A stretch of DNA of 64,000 nt from Sapria himalayana (GCA_029783825.1 JAREIK010000343.1:4794294-4858293), one strand, 5' to 3'; positions 12,701 to 29,032 are shown, counted from the first letter of the stretch. Notes: generated from the letters alone by a model not told the origin. Numbers and translations are program-made.

Positions 12701-15700
12701 TTAATTTTTCTTTTTTTTTTTGTTTTACAAGATTAAAAGACTTAAAAAAAATTTTTATCTGAGACTAAGATAAGTATATTGTATGTTATACTTCTATGTT
12801 TATATATGATCTTACTTAAACATATAGAGACCTAATAGATATGAGACTCGAGATCAATTTAAATATTTTAGTTTATTCATTAATGATAATATATTAAAAT
12901 ATATATCTGAAAACTTTAACACTTACATTATTGATCATGAGAAAATACATCATACTTCATGTGTAGACACTCCCACAAACTAGAGTAATTGTGCACATGC
13001 TACAAGTGTGTGTGTGTGTGTGTGTGCGCGCGCATGATTACAGTGTAATGAGATAGAAAAGTATGCAGTCGACTCAATGTCTACATTGACATGGTGCAGT
13101 GTGGCCCCAATCCATTGTTGGCATCAATAAAGTACAAGAACTCAAAGGGAGACAATATTGTTGATGCCAACAATGCGTCAACATTGAGTAGTGCGTGCAA
13201 TAGTTGAGTAATATAGTGTGAAATATTAAATGTAAGTATAGGTACATGCACCTATACATGCAATATAGTGTATGCAATAGTGAAGCAAACCATGTAGAAT
13301 ATGGTGTGAATGTGTGCAATAACTGGTGTACAGTGTGTAATAGTGAAGTAGAGTGTAATAGTGTGTAATATGTGTGCGGCATGGTGCGATTGTGTGTCCA
13401 ATAGGTTGTATTGCACGTATATTTACTTATTATGATTGATGAAAAAAGTAAAAATCTTAGATATTACAACTTGAAGATAGGACAGAAAAGCTAAATTGAG
13501 TAAAATATTGGAGTTTGGATGTGATTTTTTATTCATGAGAAATTTAACCATCTAACTAATTGCCTTATGGAAAACTAATGAAATATAAATGTCTCTAGTT
13601 TCACATCATGCACGACATGCAAGATGTAAATAATTGTAGCATCATTATATTTATCATAGAAGTCATGTTTTGATATAATGACAAATATTTTTATCTAATG
13701 ATAATAAATTTCATATTCGAGACTCATCGAATACAACCTTTTTAATTTTCGAGATTAAGTTTATCGAGATATTAGTTTCTCTTTCTCACAAACCTAATAC
13801 TTAAATAAGAGTCTTATAATTTGGTATGATTATTATTATATTTATCCTAGATTACACAAATATAAGATATAGTTTCTCAACTAATAGGATTGAGACTAGA
13901 GATGCATAAATAATTAGAGCCAATTACTAGTTATTTCACTGATTTCACAAAGCCAACTACACAATTCTTAGAATTATTCCTAGTGGAGATGAATGTGATT
14001 TGGAAAGTAAAATAGAGCGAGCACAATCTTGACATGATGTTGTATTATCTACATAATAGTTTTGTGGAGTTTCATAGTTAAATTCTGAATGGTTGGATTT
14101 TTTCCTCCAAATTAGATATATATCATCAGATAATTCAGTATTTTCCTAAATGAGAGACACAGACCCATTGATGAAATATTTCATATGACATACCTTGGAG
14201 ATAGAAGTATTAGTTATAGTAGAGATAGAGGTAGGAAATCCTCAACATAATACATATTTTGTAAGAATAATAGTTATAACATAAAGAATTATTGAGAGTT
14301 AATTCTTGAGAGAAAATCAATAATACTACAAATTTTTGAAAGAAATAAATTGACTATCAAATTTATTTAAGAAATATCACAGAGTACCCTCACCATGATA
14401 TTTACTAGAGAGGAATAAGCATATCTCCTCTCAAAGCTGCATCTATTATTTCTCATTCTCTATGTATTACAATTCTTATAACTTGGCATGCTACATTAGA
14501 CTTCTAGGTTATTGATTCAAATAAATAATCATATCATAAATAATTTTTCTCTATTTAATAAATTATCTCCTTACTCTCTGAATATTATTATAGCTAATAA
14601 GAATACATTTAAAACCTCTAACTAAGGTAACATTTAACTTGATACATTATTTTTTTTTATATTATATTTATTCCTGTATACCCAAATAATTTTCTTTTTT
14701 GAAAAATTATTTTGCTAAATAATTTAATTATAATGTTATTTTTTTTCTCTTACGATTATTGTTTTGGATGATCAAAAGACCTAAAGAAAACTTTTCGAGA
14801 CTAAGTGTGATTGTTTGTATATTTTCTCTGCTACAATTATGTATCCTACTAGTTGCTTGAGTTTCATTAATACATAGATTATTTATTCTCAACTTATTTA
14901 TTAATTTCTAATCTAACTAATAATTTTGAATCCAAATATTCGAGACTCATCAAATATAAATGCATACCAATGCTTCATATCATATCCACCAGATCTATGT
15001 GAATAATTACATATTCAATATAATTCATTTATATATGTGAGGACCTAGTAGACTAAGAAGCACGGATACGGACACGGACACGGGAATATGACACGGCAGG
15101 ATACGGGGATAAGGCAAATTCTAAAAAATTAGGATACGGATATGGCTAGAATATGGCATGATAAAAAAAATAAAAATAAAAATTATTAATTATAAATATT
15201 AGGTATTTTATAAAATTTATTAAATTAAATTAAATTAAATTAAAATATTTTATTATATAAAATAAATATATATTATTTATTTTATAAAATAAAAATTTTT
15301 TATTTTATTTTATTAAAATATTTTATTTTATTTTATAAAAATTATTTATTTTATGCACTTTCCCACACAAATATGCCCGCCACTGCCTCCCCCTCAAACA
15401 CGCCCGCCCCTACCTCTCCCCTTAATTAGCGCCGCCACTGCCTTTCCCCTCAATTCGCGCCGCCCCTTCCTTTCCCCTCAAATCGTGCCCGCTCCTGCAT
15501 CTCTCTCAAATCGCATCTGCTCCCTGCATCACCCTCAAATTGCATCTGCTCCCTGCCTCGCCCTCAAATCGCGCCCGCCCCCTGCCAGTGGCCAACGTCG
15601 CCCATGCGGCAACGTTGGCCACCTGACGTCATCAGATGTCGGGCACTATAGGCATGGATATGGCTGCCGTCTGCCGATGCAACCATCCGATACGCCACGT

Positions 15701-18700
15701 GGCATATCGGGTACGAATTGTGCAATGATACGCCACGTGGCATATCGGACACGTATCTGTGCCGTGTCCGTGTCGTGTCCACGTGTCCAGGTGTCGGATA
15801 CGCTGACACGACAGTAGGGAGCCGTGTCCGTGCTTCCTTGCTAGTAGACTTAAAACTTAAGATAACTTTAAATATTTTATTACATTCATTGTTGATTGTA
15901 TTCATTTTAATTATTTTTTTATATTTTATAATAAAATTTAAATTATCCTTATTTTTCAGCAATTTTATAAAAAATTAAAAATATTTTATTTTTTCTCTAT
16001 GATAGAAGAGTATCAAAATAATTTTAAGAAAATACAATTTTTTTTTATAAAATACATGATCAATCAATTGACTATCTGTCTTTTCTTATCTTGAGTTTTT
16101 CAGATTTTGCATTCTAGAAAAAAAATTATTCAGTTTATCTCTCAAATTTTTGATATCAATTGTTTTGTTTTGAATTTCTCCCTATTATGTAATAAGATGA
16201 CAACATAATAAAATATATTTTTCTTAATTACTTTATTACCAAAAAAGAATACATATCTTCTTTTTCTATGATTGACATAATACTAACTAGAACTATTTTT
16301 TTTTTTGAATATTGCTCATTTTTAACGATATAGACAAGATAAGAATTTAGAAAAGACATATGAATCTCTTACTATTCCTTATTCTTTGAAACTCCACATG
16401 GGCTTCCAACCAATAGGGAATTTCACTACTTAACTACTTCTAAATATGTTAGTCATAATATAATAAATAATCTATCTAATTATCATATCTATCAAGTACA
16501 GAATATATCAATTCTGAAAAGAGTAAAATTTCTTGGAAAAAGAATATCATCTCTTATTCTAAATAATTTAGTAGTTTCCAAGTCTATTTCAATCCCAACT
16601 TTAAATGAATTGAGAACCTGGAGCCTCAATTTTGAGCTTATTCTATGAAAATGGAATACAAGTAACTTATTCAAAACAAAATAAATTTTTTCTTAGAAAC
16701 AGATGATCTTGCAACTGACACTTAAATTTTTGATTTTTTGATTGTTTTTTCAAAAAAAAAAAAAAAAACAAATGAGTTATACTCAAATCTTAATATCATA
16801 TTGTAAAAAATTTGTCATACTCATATCTTTTAAATCCTTTATATTTTTTATTATTTTTTTAATACTAAAAAACTTAAATTTTTTTTTGAGATAATATCTC
16901 ATTCAATATGATATTAGATCATGACTCATGATGAAAAAAATAATATCAACTCTATATAACTTTAAAATTAGTAAATTAACATTCAAAAAATTATTTTGTG
17001 ATCAAATATAAGTGTTCACCATGAAAATTAATTATGATAACAAAATAGATCAAATAAAAGGTGAGGAGATTCACTTAGACTTATAAAATTAATCATCATA
17101 ATATTTTTTCTCTGATAATTAAAAAAATATTCATATGAGTATTTATTTTTCTTACAAATTCTCATAGATAGCTGATATATTAGTTAATTATGAAGAATAT
17201 TTTTCTTCATGATAACCTTCAAGAAGATGTAGTCATCTTGTTTTCGAGCCTAGACAAAGTACTAAGATTCGATTATAGATTACAAAATGCCTTATTTGGA
17301 TTAAAGCAATCTCTAAAAATTTAGTTTATCAAATTTTCAACAATAATCATCGCATTTTGATTATACAAATATATTATAAGTTATTGTTTATTTTTTCGTA
17401 AGAGTTCAGATAAGATTATTATTTTGTCAATCATATATATGAATGTTATTCTAATTATGATATATGATAAGTTAATCATTTAATTCAAAAAACATATTCA
17501 ACCTTAATTTTAGATGAAATATAATTTGGAAACGCTCTCATAGTTTGATCGTTTGAGTTGCAATATTATTTATATGCCTTTTGAACCAAATTTTTTTTGT
17601 TTGACATTAGACCTCTAGTTGATTTTATGACATATAAGAAAATTAAAGAAAATTAAGTATCTAATTATTAGCAAATTATATATGATTTATATAATTGGTA
17701 TAATTAATCATTTTCCCAATTCTTTACAATAAGTTTACTTTGACACAATTTTTCACATACATTGATATATGAAAAATCTCTAGAGCTTTAATTTAATTTG
17801 GTAATTATGAGTAATTTTAGCTAGTCAAATATTCAAACTCAAATTAAGCATCATCTTGCATAGTTAAGAAATTACCACAAATTATTATACTTTTTATAAA
17901 AATAATAATATCTCTTAAAAAAATAAAAAATATATGATAAATTTTAGATCTAGTGTATAGATAGAGTACACGGCATTAATCACAGCTACCTGTGTAATTT
18001 TTTAGATCAAATATTTACTTGAGAAGATTAAATTTCTAATTAATTTTTTATTATTTTTTAATATAATAGTCAGACAATAAGATATATAACTTCTATATGG
18101 TATTTCACAAATAAACAAATTACATAGAAATAAATTTTTTATTTTATAATTATAAAATATAGGTTAAGACCATAATCATAATTTATATTTTTACAGCAAA
18201 TAAGTCTACAGATATATTCACGAAAATCTTAAAAAGATCTCAATCAATTTTTCTTTTCTTCCAACTTAAAATTCTAGATATTCATACATCAACTTAAAAT
18301 AGATTATTATAATTTCTTGATTACTCTAGTTGCTTTAATTTTATAATGAGAGAACCCAACATATTGATGATCCAAATCATATTTATTTTATATTAATAAT
18401 TTTTTAGCTATTGTAGAGTGTTTTGAATCATTTTATTGTATATAGTAAGTTTATGGTTATTTTCTTATTTTTTTTATTTTTTTTTTATTTTTATTATATA
18501 ATTGATGATATTCTATGTCAATAAAATAATAAAATGCATTATTTATAGATTAAAATTTACCCAAACTGATAAATTATATTGAGATTTATCATTATTTCTG
18601 TATTTCATCAAAAAAGATTGAATGATTTTATTATTAAAATGTATATTAACATCTAAGATAAGATTACCAACATTTTATGAGACTCTTGTAGGAGTGAGAG

Positions 18701-21700
18701 TCTCAGTACTTCATCTCCTCACAAGTTGGGTGACTACCATATTGATGAATCAGCTTGAAAATATATATATTTATTATATTATGCAACTTTCAATCAAACA
18801 TATTTTTTGGATACACGTACACATGCATAAACAAGCTTGTAGCCCTATGTTTTTAGAATTAAAACATATGGCTTATACTTTTTAACAAAAACAATATTTT
18901 ATAAATATGAACATATCTAATACTACAAAAATATATAAAAAATTCTGTTTGGGAATGTAATGAGTTATAGAGCAAAAAGAATAGCAACACCTATTTGTGA
19001 CCAAGAATGTCAACCGTCCAGAATCTCTAAACATTTTGAGCAAAGGAACAGTAGATCCATCATTGTTGATAAACCTGATGACAAGAAAAAATGTCAAAAA
19101 CATCACATAATATTATGTCAGTTTTAAGAAGAGAGTTCAAGGAATATATTTGGAAACTCAAATTCATGTATTGTTATATTCATACCCAACTAAACACTTC
19201 AACTTTCTTAAACAAAAATAATAATAATGTTTATTTCTTTGTTGCCACATTTTGCTGTTGCCCCCAGCCACCACCAATGAGTCTCTCCATACATCGAAAT
19301 GGGCACCCAACACCATTGCTGAAATTGTAGTCTCTCAAGCCACCACCACTGGTCAGATATATTACCACCACTGTTTTGGTTGCAACAACTGTTAGCCTGA
19401 AATTTCTGCTGCTGTTGCAAGGTTGCTGCAGTTTAGTTGATATTGATGGGTTCTCACTCTCACACAAAAGTAGTATCTCAAAGATAACCTCAGAATGTGT
19501 GTGTGTGTGTGTGTCAGTTTATTATTAATTAATTTGATATATCATAATAAATATTTAAATATCTAATAATTATTCATCATTATAATACATATTCAAGTCA
19601 AAAATTTAACTTTCATACAGTCATATTGGTACAAATTTTCAGGATAAATCATGAAAAAATTAATATTTAGACATTAATTTCCATATTATATCTTTTATCA
19701 GAGTTGGGTATTAATTTCCACAAACATGAAGCCTGCTACAATTTATTATACATTTATACTTCTCTAAAAAACATTTAAAAAAAGTATAATAATTAATATC
19801 AGCATGTGGAATATTAAATATAACTGTATAATATAATTTCTAATAAAAAACATTAACTTCAAATCAAATAGGATAGCATTAGATTATTCATAGACATGTC
19901 TCTTATCTTTAACGAAAAAAATAAAGGTATACATAATACACAAAAATAAGGCACACCAAAATTTAAATATAATTATAAAATATAATAAACTAAAATCTCA
20001 TAATAATAAAACTCACAACAATATAATAAACACCCAGAGACTATATTGAAAAATATATATTGAGACTATCGGCATATTAGCTGCTTACATTATAAAAGTA
20101 AAATATCAAATATATAAAATAAAAAAAATACAATATTCCCCTTCAAAATAGTGCATAAATATCCAACAAATCGAATTTTGAAAAAAAAGATAGAAAATTT
20201 CTAAATACTTCATAAATATATCAATAATTTGACCTATTGTAAGAATAAAAATTTTGGATATGATCTCATCTTAATCTCCTCAGTAAGAAATAAACAAAAT
20301 ATATTTGTATCATTTATCTGCTCATAAAATATTAGATTGAAAATAATATCTTATTATCTATCTATTACAATAAAAAGTAGTGCAGGGGGTAAATAAAAAT
20401 TTTGACCTCTTAAAGTAGATATTTGATTCAAAGATTCTCACAAATAATTATGATTATCGACATGTACTTTATTTCTACATTTGATCAAAAGATCATCATG
20501 TCTTTTATTTTTTCATAAAATAAAATTATGTCAAAAAAAAAATACAATAATCTATAATAGATCTCCTTTTTGTTTAAGACATTGCCCACTTGAATCTAAA
20601 TATCATGTTAAATATAAAATTTTATGATCACCAAATAAAATACTAAGTCAAAATAATTTCTTCAAATGTCTAAGTATGTGAAGGATTAAATTAAGCTAAG
20701 CATGTCATATAGAATATAGTAAATAGCTAATTATACTAACTAATATATAATATTTGATCTTGTATTTTGTATTAGTTAAATAATTAATTTTTTTATAATT
20801 CTTTAATATGTAGTCAAGTCAATTGATAAGTCAACATCTATTAAATTATCAGCATCCAGCTCAATAGACATATCTATTTGAGTGAAACAAAAAAAACTAA
20901 TTCATAAAATAATATCAAAGACATATCTCCTCGATGAAAATATATTATTTCTATTATCCTATGTCACCTCCATCCCAAGAAAGTATACAAGTCTTTCAAG
21001 ATCTTTCACATGAAACTGTGAATGAGGATACTCTTAGAGTTAAATAATTTAACAAGTCATCACTCATAATTAGAATATCAATTCATGTAGAATCAACAAA
21101 ATAAACTTATTATATAAATTTTTTCATAAAAATAAGAAATAATCTATAATATACATACTCAAACAAAATATATAACTATGGCTAAAAATCTGATAATTTA
21201 AACTTTTAAAAACTACTTTAGACCACTAAGTCTTTCTAAACTATTCAAACTAGATCTAAATAGTATGTCCAAATTTTAAAATCATGACTGCTCCATATAT
21301 ACCTACTCCTCGAGATTACCATAAAAAAAATATCCTTCATATCTAATTGATATATCATTTAGCTAAGAAAAACTACAAGTAATATGAGTATTTGAACAAA
21401 AATCATCTTGATAATTAAAAAAAATAGTCTAATAATTAATTTTAAAAATCTGAATAGATTCTCTCACAAATCTCACCTTCGAGCAATCTACCTTACAATC
21501 ATGATCAATATTCATCATAAACATTTACTTGCAATCAACAATAGATCTTATTGAAGATAGAGGTATTTGTTCTTAAATTCATTAGAGTAAAAGATATTTA
21601 TCTCTTTTACCATGACATGATCTCATCCTAAATGCAATAATATCTCAAAAAGATATTCTTGAGTATTCTAAAACTCTCAAAAAAAAAAAAATAAAAAAAC

Positions 21701-24700
21701 AAAAAAAAAAAAGGAATATGTGATTATGATAAAATTTGTAAAATAAGATGCTAAGTAAAACTCTTTTGTTTCTTCCGAAGAGCACTTAAAAGATCAAATT
21801 CAAAAAAATTAGTTGTAGAATCTTCTAACTTTACGATAAAATTTTCTTCATTTTGAACAAGTTATGCAGATTTCCTTCTCCTAGAATAAATTGAAAGATC
21901 TAGATAATCAAATCTTTCAACCTCTAACACATTTAGAGTTTAGACTGAAAGTCTGAAATAGATTCAAAAGCTACAAGGTCATCTGGACTAGGAAAAAAAT
22001 GTTCCTCTAAGAAAATCTCACTCTCTATAATTAACTTATTTGGTACTTATAGATAAATTTGATGATTCAAGATGAGAATCATAATAATAAGATTCAAAAA
22101 GATCATAAGTAATTAGAGAGTGACATTCCATTTGGCGACCTGTGACATGGCACAGCAGGTAAAAAATGGCCAATTGTACAGCACAACCTATGAAAATTGG
22201 CCCATTGTATAACACAACCTGAGAAAATTGGCCCAAGGTATAGTACAACAAGATTAAAACGGGCCTATAATAGTGTTAGGCAAACTTGTGTCATGGCTTG
22301 AGTCGTGCCAGGCTAGGGTCTCTAGCCCACATGCTGCAAAATATATGGCACAAAATGACATGTCATGTCAGCTCATGTGGGCAAGTTCAAACCTGGTTAG
22401 CCAACTTTGGCTGGCCAAATCTAAACTAGGCTAGCCTAGAACTAACCCAAACTAGCCTGAAATGAAACATGCTTGCCTGGTACGTGGCTAGTGGGTTTGG
22501 CATGACCCGACCCAACCCAGCGAAATTCAACACAACTCAGGCAGCATGCAGGCTAATGGGTCGTGCTGGGCTACCATTTTTTGGAACCATGCCGGCACGA
22601 CACAACTGATGCTACAAACCATGTCATAACCATGCATGGCATGGCAAGATGACAAACCTAGGCCTAGGCCTAAAAATAATAGGTCATGTTGGCCTGACAT
22701 GCCTGTTTGACACCTCTAAACCCTCCAAATTAAAGAGAAATGGGGCATATCTATTGAATTTTTTTCAATCACTGATTATATTGTGACAATCTATTGAGGT
22801 AGAAGAATACTTAGATTTTACTTCCTATATTACCTCTAAGATTTTAAAATAACTTGTTGCATCCTTATATTCATATAGGATTGCACAAATATATAAGGTG
22901 ATCTCTGAATTAATAAGATTGAGACTAAACAAGCATAAAGAATCATCAGATTACTATTCATTTTACTCTATTCAGACTAATAGCTACTCAATTCTTAGAG
23001 GTGTTTGCAGAAAAATTAGACATAACTACATGAATGAGATATAGAAAGCATCTTCTTTGCATGATAATATTATATTCTCTTCCTAAAAGTCTTATTGGAT
23101 TTCATAGTCAAGTCTTAAGTGATTTTACTTCTCTCTTCAGATCAAAGATTTATCATCAAACAATTTAGTATTTATCTAGAAGAGATAGGCGGATCTAGTA
23201 AAAAAGTATCATATATTATTTACCTAAGAGACATGAGATACCAGTCGAGGTAGAGGTTGAGATAAATAAAAAATCAACAATACAATAATTATATCATAAA
23301 AAGAGTTGTCATACCAGGAAAAATTATTGAGAATTATTTCTATAATGAAAATGAGTATTATAAGTTATAAATAGACTGGTCACTAGATCTATTCTTAGAT
23401 CTTCACTCATCTTCTCATGCCCGACTTCCAGATGATAGAGTCACAAACAGTCATACAATAAGCAATAGTTTATTATTTACAATTTTATTTACTTGATATT
23501 TTAATATTGTGATAGTTAATACTAAAATATTTAAAGTTCTTTATTATGACAACATTGATATCGATGCTTTATTGCTATCCAAGTCATGTTTATTCATGAA
23601 TGTTAGAATAATTTATTTTTTTGTAAATTATATAGCTAAATAACTAATTACGAATATCAATTTCTCTCTTATTAAAATTTTACATGATCGAAATATTCCC
23701 GACTTTTTTAATTCTAAGCATAATAGTTTGTATGTGTTTTTTTTGCCTATTTAAAATCTACTAAATAATTGAGTATCATTAATCTTTTACTACTTCATTT
23801 TATAATTGATCATCTATTATTAGTCAAACTAAGAATTTTAGATCATAGCGTAAAAGATATGTCTAAAAATAAATGTGAGACCTTTCAGATAGGAAAACAT
23901 ATCAGGATTTCAAATCTTGCATGCAAGAATTATGTGAATAATAACTCATTTAGAGGAGGCAAACAAATTAGTCGGATATCACATGATAATTTTAGGAAGA
24001 AAAAAAAGATAAGGGTTAAGGTTGAGTCTAACAAGAATGTTAGTTGCGCAAGTCCTACCCAACCCCACCATGGTATTGTTAGCCTACTAGGCTGCCAAGG
24101 GGCAACCATGGGCTCAAGCTTAGGCATGGCATGTGCCTCATACGAGGACAAGTCTGACACATCTCAGACTTGCCCCAACTAGACATGACTATGGTTGCCC
24201 AACAATGCACCATATCATGTTATGATGCCTCAATTTTGAGGAGTGTCAGCCCAAGTTGAGACAAAAAAAGCAGTCAATTGATATCAATAAATTCGTTCAA
24301 TCTGATTTATTAAGATATTTATGAATATATTAGAGTTGAAACTCGAGATAATTTGAGATATTTTATTGTACTTATTTTACTTAATTTTTTATTTTTTGAA
24401 ATGAATTTTAATTTTTTTATTTTCCAATTACTTTACTTTAAAAAATATATTTGATAAATTTGGCAGATACTATATCATCATGAGATCATCCATTAAACTT
24501 CTACACCTCCACAAAATATTATAACAAACAAAAAATGTATTTAATTTTTATTTTTTTAAGATATTTAATTGAAAGAATTAAAATATTTTTTAAGATATAA
24601 ATGTTTCAAAATATTTTTAGAGAGATATAATTTTAATCAACTATATTTTCTGCAATGTATACATTAATTGTTGTAATAAAAAAATAATTCCTCATTTATT

Positions 24701-27700
24701 TTTCCAATGCAAAAAAAATTATGTGTGTTTCAAAAATTTTATCTGAATAATAATTTTACAAATAAATCAGTAGAGCAATTATTTTTATCATACAATCCAT
24801 ATTGCACTAAAATAGAAGTTGAGCCTAAATAATTTATAGATTATGTTTCATCATTTATTACATGGGAAATATGAAAAAAACAAAATGATACAAAATTTAG
24901 AATTAAATTATTTTTATAAAAAAATAATTTTTTTAATTATAACTTGATGGAACATATTATTAGTACAATAACAAAGAAAAAGTATGAAGTATAACAATTT
25001 AATGTATCTCAAAAAATTTTCATATATATACGCACGCACACACACACACACGTATATAAAACTATTATAGGGAACACATATCTTAGGTATCCTATATGAG
25101 CGAGAAAAAAATAAAATGACACTTATCGAAAGTATCATCTATGCCAGAAATGTAAAAATACAATGATAATTATTAGATGATTCTTACCAAAAGCATCATT
25201 TATGCACCTGGACATACAATGATGCATTTTAGATGGCATTTAAAAAAACATCATGAATAACTCAAATTCAATAACATTTTTGAAGCATCATTAAAAATAG
25301 AATTAAAGATGACAATCTTATGAATATTATCTCTAGTGTCCTATACACATGCATATTGTCTCTGGTGTCTATGAATTTGCTGAAATAATTTGAGAAAAAA
25401 AATATAGGCAAGAGGCATTCTATAAATCGCAAGGCTACAACAAAGAACATGATGAAAAGCTTATTTAGAATTTTTACATGCTTAGATGTATTTATTTTTT
25501 TGTAATCCCTGTTCTAGTTAATAGTCATAGTGAATTTATAGAATAATTTATATGTATCTATTATGCATAAATTCATAGTATATAGAAATATGGCTTTGAT
25601 GGGTTTTAGCATTTTAGCTAGTCAATTATTGTATCTCTTTTTTTGTATTAATAAAATTATGTTTTTTTAAAAAAACCAATGACTACATAACTTACAAAGC
25701 ATCTTCCCAAGTCCTTTCTTATCGAGTACTTGCCTTATTAGGTTATCTATTTCTATCTTAGGAAGAATTTACATAACTTATTTCTATCCTATAGAAGAGG
25801 TGACAAATGAGCTGAACCATGAAAGACCCAAGCCTAGTCTACGACATGACACGTGGACTACACGCCCCAATTCATGATTTTTTTAAAATAAAGAAGTGTA
25901 AAGTCCACGTGCTTATATTTTAATATATATTTTTTAATATTAGAGCACATGAAGGTCACACTCACCATTTAAAAAAAGGTTGCCATGGTAATGACCTGCA
26001 TCAAAGATGGTGATGTAGGTTGACCATCACTATCATAGTCGAAATAAAAAAATAGAAAGAAAATTTTAAAAAAAAAATTTACTTATAATTTAAATTGTTG
26101 AATTTATGTCCAACGGTTCTTGGCAGAAATCCAATTATTATTAAATTTCTACTTTCTACCCAAAAAATTAAAAAATTTAAAAATTATTATTTTAATTTTA
26201 AAAATTTTCTATAAATAGGTAATTAATATTTATAATTTTTTATCCTCGAATTATAATATTTTCTCTCTTCAATTCTCTTAAAATCTCAAAACAATCTCAC
26301 AATGTATTATTTTATTTGTATTTCAGAATATAATATTAATATTATGTAAATTATCATTGGCAAGCCATGTCACATATCAACAAGCAATGAAAAACAAATT
26401 AATGTTGTGGACTTACAGTTGATCGACTTTGAATTCGACTCTCAATATTTGCAAGGAACTCAATTTCTTAATTTCCTTAAAATTCATTTTTACTAGATAA
26501 TATAACTAAAAAAAATATTTATTCTACTCAAAACTCTTTTAAAATTAAAAAATAAATAATTGTGAATATTATGAAAATAAACTAAATAATAATAACCATA
26601 CTAAAAACTAAGTTATCTCTCACTTAGATTAGTCTCGACCAAGATACTTAAGAAACTTAGGATTGGTATATGAAAATATTTAATATGAACTTACTTTAAG
26701 ATTATTAAAAATAAAAATATCTAGATGTTAAAAAAATTTAGTATTATATATATTATAGAAAAATATATACTTATAAGACTAATTATGAAATGAACACCTT
26801 GAAAGACAAAATAATGTACCAAAAATTATAAAATTATAGAATTATAAAATTATAAAATTATAAAATAATTAATAATTTTTATCGCCATCAACCATTGAAT
26901 TTGGATTTTAAGCATTAAAATAATAAAATTATAAAATCTCAGGTAAACTCAAATAAACAATAAAATAATTGAATTTGGAACAACTTCTAGTTCAGCGATC
27001 CTTTTTATTTATCGTCATGAGTTTGCAAATAAATGCATGACTAGACTCATTGCTAGCATAAGTCTTCCATTTAAATTTATGAAATATCTTTTACTAGTTT
27101 ATAGTATACAAGAATACTTCCAACATGCTTATTTTAGGATCCTTATGATGACCTACAAGAAAATCCTAATAAAAATTATAAAATTAAAAAATAATTAATA
27201 ATTATATAATTTAACAAACAAAATAAAATAATCTCGATGATGACTAATAATCTCAAGCAAACTCAAATAAACAATGAAATCATTGAATTTGGAACAACTT
27301 CTAATTCAATGATCCTTTTTATTTATCGTCATGAGTTTACAAATAAATGCATGACTAAGTTCATTACTAATATAAGTCTTCCATTTAAATTTATAAAATA
27401 TCTTTTACTAGTTTATTGTACACAAGAATTCTTCCAACATGCCTATTTTAGGATCCTTATGATAACCTACCAGAAAATTCCAATAAAAAATTATAAAATT
27501 AGAAAATAATTAATAATTAAATAATTTAACAAATAAAGTAAATTAATCTCGAAGACAACTAATATTTAGACTAGTCATGATGATAATAGATTGGCATGCA
27601 TCATCGCCCACTTTATTAATTCTAAGTGAACTAAATAAACATATATTAAAATTTCATAAGATCTTCAATCCTCATAATTTCTGTCATACATAAGTATCGA

Positions 27701-29001
27701 TCAAGGATATTTAGGAGGTACAAGATAGAAAACAAAATATACAATATAATATTTGATAATACTTCAAATAATAATATTACAATATATATTTTCTTAAAAA
27801 TTGTTGAAACGATTCCTTAACTAAGATTTTTAATGTTAGGTATATATCTCGCGTAATAAATATAATAATACAAGATGACTTAAGAATAATTTTTTACTCA
27901 TTAAAACAAATATGAAATACATTAAAATATATTAAGATATCTTAAAAATTATAAAACCTTTATGGTCAATATAAGTTAGAAGACTTAATAAAAGAAAAAA
28001 ATCCAATTGAATATCATGCTATTAAAATTCTATATATCTAACATTGAATTCATGTGTTGACTATCAACAAATAATATTAAATTGTGTTAATAATAAAACT
28101 AATAAAATAATAATTAATAAATCAGACTATAACTTATAATTTTTCTTTTTTAAATTTATAAAAAAAATGTTTATAATACAACACATATATATTCATTTGT
28201 ATATGCTCATACAATATGCATTAAACTTTGGTGCATATATAACATAAATATCTTTAACTATTATAAAGAATTTCTATTTTTTGAGGATATAACTCTTAAG
28301 ATGAAAAAAATTATTTAAAATATTAATCTTTTATTTTATCTTTTATTATTTAACTACATGTACAAATCATAAGATGATTTATGAATAATTAGAAAACTTA
28401 TTTAAATATTATAAAAAGTAAGTATGATAATTTTAGCAAGCCTCCATGTTTAAAGATAAATAATATATGTAGAAACGATAATTATTTTCATTTAATTAGC
28501 TATGAATAAATGATAGGTCTTTCGAACAAAAGTAACCTATCAAAAAATTAATATAATGATTACTAATTCATTTTGTCCTATAATGATGATAAAAAATTTT
28601 AAAATATTGAGCTGATAAAAATCATACAAATTTATTTTTCTCATATTATTTAAAATGATACATGATTTATTAACCCATCTTATATCCAGCATAACATTGT
28701 AGTCAACTTTCTTTATAATTTTAAATATAATTTCAAATAGGAGGTTCACACATTCACACTATAGCTAAACATTATTGAAACTTTATTTTACTGAAATGAT
28801 TAGGATAATATATGAATGAGTTTTCAAGTAGATGACAACACACATATAAATAATAAAACCAATACTTTGAATTATAACAATCTAAACTACACTGAGTGAC
28901 ATTATAATATTGGTGGTATGGTAGTTGGCACTTCCCTAGCATACATTTTAATTTGTAGCCTTTTATATATTTTTTTAATATTTATATTTATATTTTCAAA
29001 C

Positions 29002-29032
<31 letters not shown>

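Larger units (their letters stand above)
13850..18420 (+). mobile_element. Ty1/copia relic (gag, RT, RNase H), split by a DNA transposon
   Basis: Recognisable parts in order on the plus strand: a gag-like stretch at 14040-14240 that parallels 23050-23270; an integrase/RT linker at 16540-16680, parallel to 33650-33790; reverse transcriptase at 17190-17420 (MKNIFLHDNLQED, then LQNALFGLKQS); RNase H and tail at 17640-18300, parallel to copies 1 and 2. The presumed 3' LTR starts at the GAGAGAACCCAACATATTG near 18346. The 15053-15840 element is inserted in it. Many stops and frameshifts: dead. Confidence 0.7.

Noticed and set aside
15353..15962. 154- and 132-codon ORFs (Pro/Leu-rich)
   Set aside because: They read through a C-rich tandem repeat and both arms of the 15053-15840 element; no family resemblance.
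19208..19467. A Gln/Trp-rich gene next to exon 5
   Set aside because: Overlapping frames of similar length and low complexity, no start context; at best a copia gag fragment.
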